Position numbers and translations under genes: made by a program | Source: a bacterium | GTDB lineage: Bacteria; Bacteroidota; Bacteroidia; Flavobacteriales; Schleiferiaceae | DNA: 55,220 bases | Assembly: GCA_016125155.1 (NCBI GenBank) | Contig: WGMI01000029.1 | Coordinates: 1 to 55,220 of the forward strand | Direction: 5' to 3' | Part shown: in pieces, positions 53,833 to 55,220 of the stretch | Layout of the letters: the number at the start of each line of letters is the position of its first letter | How positions within the stretch are numbered: position 1 is the first letter of the stretch | Notes under the pieces: model-generated | Database searches by the model: none | What the model saw: the letters and a program-made list of their open reading frames with translations, nothing else | Told to the model about the DNA's origin: nothing

Positions 53833-54353
53833 GATGTTTCGTTTTGATCCAACAGGATAAAATTCGCTCCTTAGTGGGGGGGAATACAATGACTTTGACA
53901 CAGCTTAAAGGCTGCGTTTTGTCAGGTTTTTCGCGAAGGCCATGTGTGAAGGTCGGGTGCGTATTTTAGGGTATGCCATTGGAACCGGAGCAACTGGAAG
54001 AGGAGGGGTATCGATTGTTGGACGAGCTGCCGCATGGGGGGTTGATTCCTTTTGTGCAGCGGGCTATGCGGTTGCCGACGTATTGGGCGCGTGCGTATTG
54101 GGTTTGTACGGTGGTGGGGGGCGTGGGCATGCTGGCGTTGATTTCATTGGGGCCGGTGTGGACCGGTGGACCACCCACATGGAAGCCATGACGGTTACCT
54201 ACCAAGACCGCTCAGGCCAGGTGCTGCGGGTGGAGAACATTCTGGCGGGGTGAGGGAATGAGCGCAGCACCGCTCGCAGAAAACTACCACAAACTCCTTG
54301 GGACCCGTTCAGCCCATAAAGGGCCATTTGGGATAATTTGGTATTTTTAGATC
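53833..54353. other. Interval before the recombinase gene
   Basis: About 520 bases. It holds a possible small gene at 53973-54191 (described separately) and otherwise no supported features. Near 54332-54350, ataatttggtatttttag resembles a -7 element one base off the consensus and lies just before the recombinase ATG. No tRNA or inverted repeat marking an attachment site was recognised. Confidence 0.45.
53973..54191 (+). CDS. Possible small membrane protein or gene remnant
   Basis: 72 residues: an acidic start (MPLEPEQLEEEGYRLLDELP), a basic stretch (FVQRAMRLPTYWARAYW) and one strong hydrophobic segment (VCTVVGGVGMLALISLGPVW), ending abruptly at a stop. It may be the 5' remnant of a larger membrane protein, as the following 60 bases in another frame (VTYQDRSGQVLRVENILAG) look more protein-like, suggesting one lost base. 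No family recognised. The overlapping alternative frame starting 53942 was considered less likely at the N-terminal part. Confidence 0.35.
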   Translation: MPLEPEQLEEEGYRLLDELPHGGLIPFVQRAMRLPTYWARAYWVCTVVGGVGMLALISLGPVWTGGPPTWKP

Positions 54354-55220
54354 ATGGTAACCATCCGCCTTGTGTTAGTACAACACCGCAATGCGGATTA
54401 CATGGGCTTGTACTTTCCCTACCATGAAAGCTTTATGGCCATTTGCAAGGAATTGGGTGCGCAATGGAGCGCTTCCAAGCGGTGTTGGATGCTTCCACAT
54501 ACGCTGGAGCAGCGCAAGGCTTTGTTTGCTGCATTCAGGGGCAAGGCTTGGATAGACCAGGAGGCCATTGGCCCGCCGCCAAAAGAGCATTCAAAAAAAA
54601 TAAATCCTATTCAAGAGGAGGCCGGAAAACCAACAATAGGGCAGGTATTTCTTGTGCCAGAAGAATACATCAAGCGATTGGAAAGGAGGAGGTATTCAAA
54701 CAACACGATACGAAACTACGTTGCATTGTTCAATGATTTCTTGGTCTTTATTCAACCCAAAACACTTGAAACCTTTGGGGAAAAAGACATCCAGGAGTAT
54801 CAACTATACCTTGTAAAAGAAAGGAAGTGGTCCATTTCATCTCAGAACTCGGCCATCAATGCCATCAAGTTTTACCTGGAACATGTCATGGGCGGTGCCA
54901 GGAAGGTATATAAGGTGGATAGGCCAAGAAAAGAGCACAAGTTACCTGTAGTGCTCAGTGAACAAGAAGTCGTTTCCATCCTGGCCCACACACCCAACCC
55001 CAAACACCGCATGGCCTTAGCGCTGTTATATGGATCTGGTTTGAGAATTGGTGAACTCCTCTCTTTGAAAAAAGGAGACATTGATTTTGACCGCAGAATG
55101 ATACATGTCAAGGGTGCCAAAGGAAAAAAGGACAGGGTTACCCCATTGGCCTTGAGCTTAATGCCCGTATTGGAAACCTACCTGACCACCCACAAGCCAA
55201 AATACTGGCTATTGGAAGGC
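54354..55220 (+). CDS. Tyrosine recombinase/integrase, 3' end outside the window
   Basis: 289 codons are present with no stop before the window edge. Residues 1-70 form an N-terminal domain (LGAQWSASKRCWMLPHTLEQR) found in a Bacteroidota branch of XerC/D- and integron-like integrases. Then come a SAM-like core-binding domain (VPEEYIKRLERRRYSNNTIRN, around 100-190) and the start of the catalytic domain with the first catalytic Arg in LLYGSGLRIGELLSL and the Lys of the beta-hairpin in GAKGKKDR. The later HxxR and Tyr are beyond the edge. It probably moves a nearby element or is the gene at its border; the DNA is AT-richer than the core genes. The ATG at 54354 gives the domain's expected start. 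Confidence 0.88.
   Translation, partial: MVTIRLVLVQHRNADYMGLYFPYHESFMAICKELGAQWSASKRCWMLPHTLEQRKALFAAFRGKAWIDQEAIGPPPKEHSKKINPIQEEAGKPTIGQVFLVPEEYIKRLERRRYSNNTIRNYVALFNDFLVFIQPKTLETFGEKDIQEYQLYLVKERKWSISSQNSAINAIKFYLEHVMGGARKVYKVDRPRKEHKLPVVLSEQEVVSILAHTPNPKHRMALALLYGSGLRIGELLSLKKGDIDFDRRMIHVKGAKGKKDRVTPLALSLMPVLETYLTTHKPKYWLLEG

Overview
The window looks like chromosomal DNA of a Bacteroidota bacterium, most likely near the Flavobacteriales. Evidence: a SusC/SusD outer-membrane pair, a LytTR regulator next to a beta-propeller LytS-type kinase, a DnaJ of the type I associate with flavobacteria (half of its zinc-binding cysteines missing), many outer-membrane beta-barrel-like proteins, and TANNTTTG (-7) boxes shortly upstream of at least ten genes. 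Shine-Dalgarno sequences are weak or absent. Most of the window is fairly GC-rich, but 3.0-5.6 kb and the right end are visibly richer in A and T.

Layout. 0-0.5 kb: GC-rich imperfect tandem repeats. 0.5-2.3 kb: purQ and a secreted Ntn-hydrolase. 2.3-5.6 kb: a gene-poor stretch with a 176-bp repeat (second copy at 51.2 kb), then an AT-rich pair of secreted proteins, one possibly related to polymorphic toxin type 23. 5.6-11.3 kb: acyl-CoA reductase divergent from ferredoxin, a lipoprotein, serC, serA, a frameshifted HAD-like gene and ftsE. 11.3-19.6 kb: lipoprotein, glycosyltransferase, LytTR regulator, propeller kinase and two overlapping outer-membrane protein genes. 19.6-26.9 kb: aroB-aroA, proline dehydrogenase, tsaE-ald-DUF4258, a small acidic protein and a MATE exporter. 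26.9-37.6 kb: a decayed Fic gene, ABC-2 exporter genes, grpE-dnaJ, a DinB-like gene behind a decayed SnoaL/NTF2 gene, and susC (broken)-susD. 37.8-43.5 kb: waaA, glgB and a GH57-type glucan enzyme. 43.5-45.4 kb: porin-like protein, TetR regulator and membrane protein. 45.5-51.1 kb: a tightly packed sugar-nucleotide operon (aminotransferase, ugd, UDP-xylose synthase, galE, rfbB). 51.1-54.3 kb: repeat copy 2, aldo/keto reductase and an SQR-like flavoprotein. 54.35 kb to the end: an incomplete tyrosine recombinase, probably the edge of an accessory region.

How the genes fit together. waaA and the 45.5-51.1 kb operon serve the cell surface: Kdo addition to lipid A, and activated sugars (UDP-glucuronate, UDP-xylose, UDP-galactose, dTDP-4-keto-6-deoxyglucose and an amino sugar) for polysaccharide. 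glgB and the GH57-type enzyme handle storage alpha-glucan. serC-serA and aroB-aroA are amino-acid and aromatic biosynthesis. Proline and alanine dehydrogenases feed amino acids into central metabolism.

Four reading frames are damaged: the HAD-like gene at a run of nine G, Fic, the SnoaL/NTF2 gene and susC. The last three are accessory functions within about 11 kb, which suggests real decay rather than random sequence error; the HAD case could be either. I saw no rRNA, tRNA or CRISPR array. No single system is clearly new. The best candidates for a second look are the hairpin-bearing 176-bp repeats and the AT-rich secreted pair beside copy 1.
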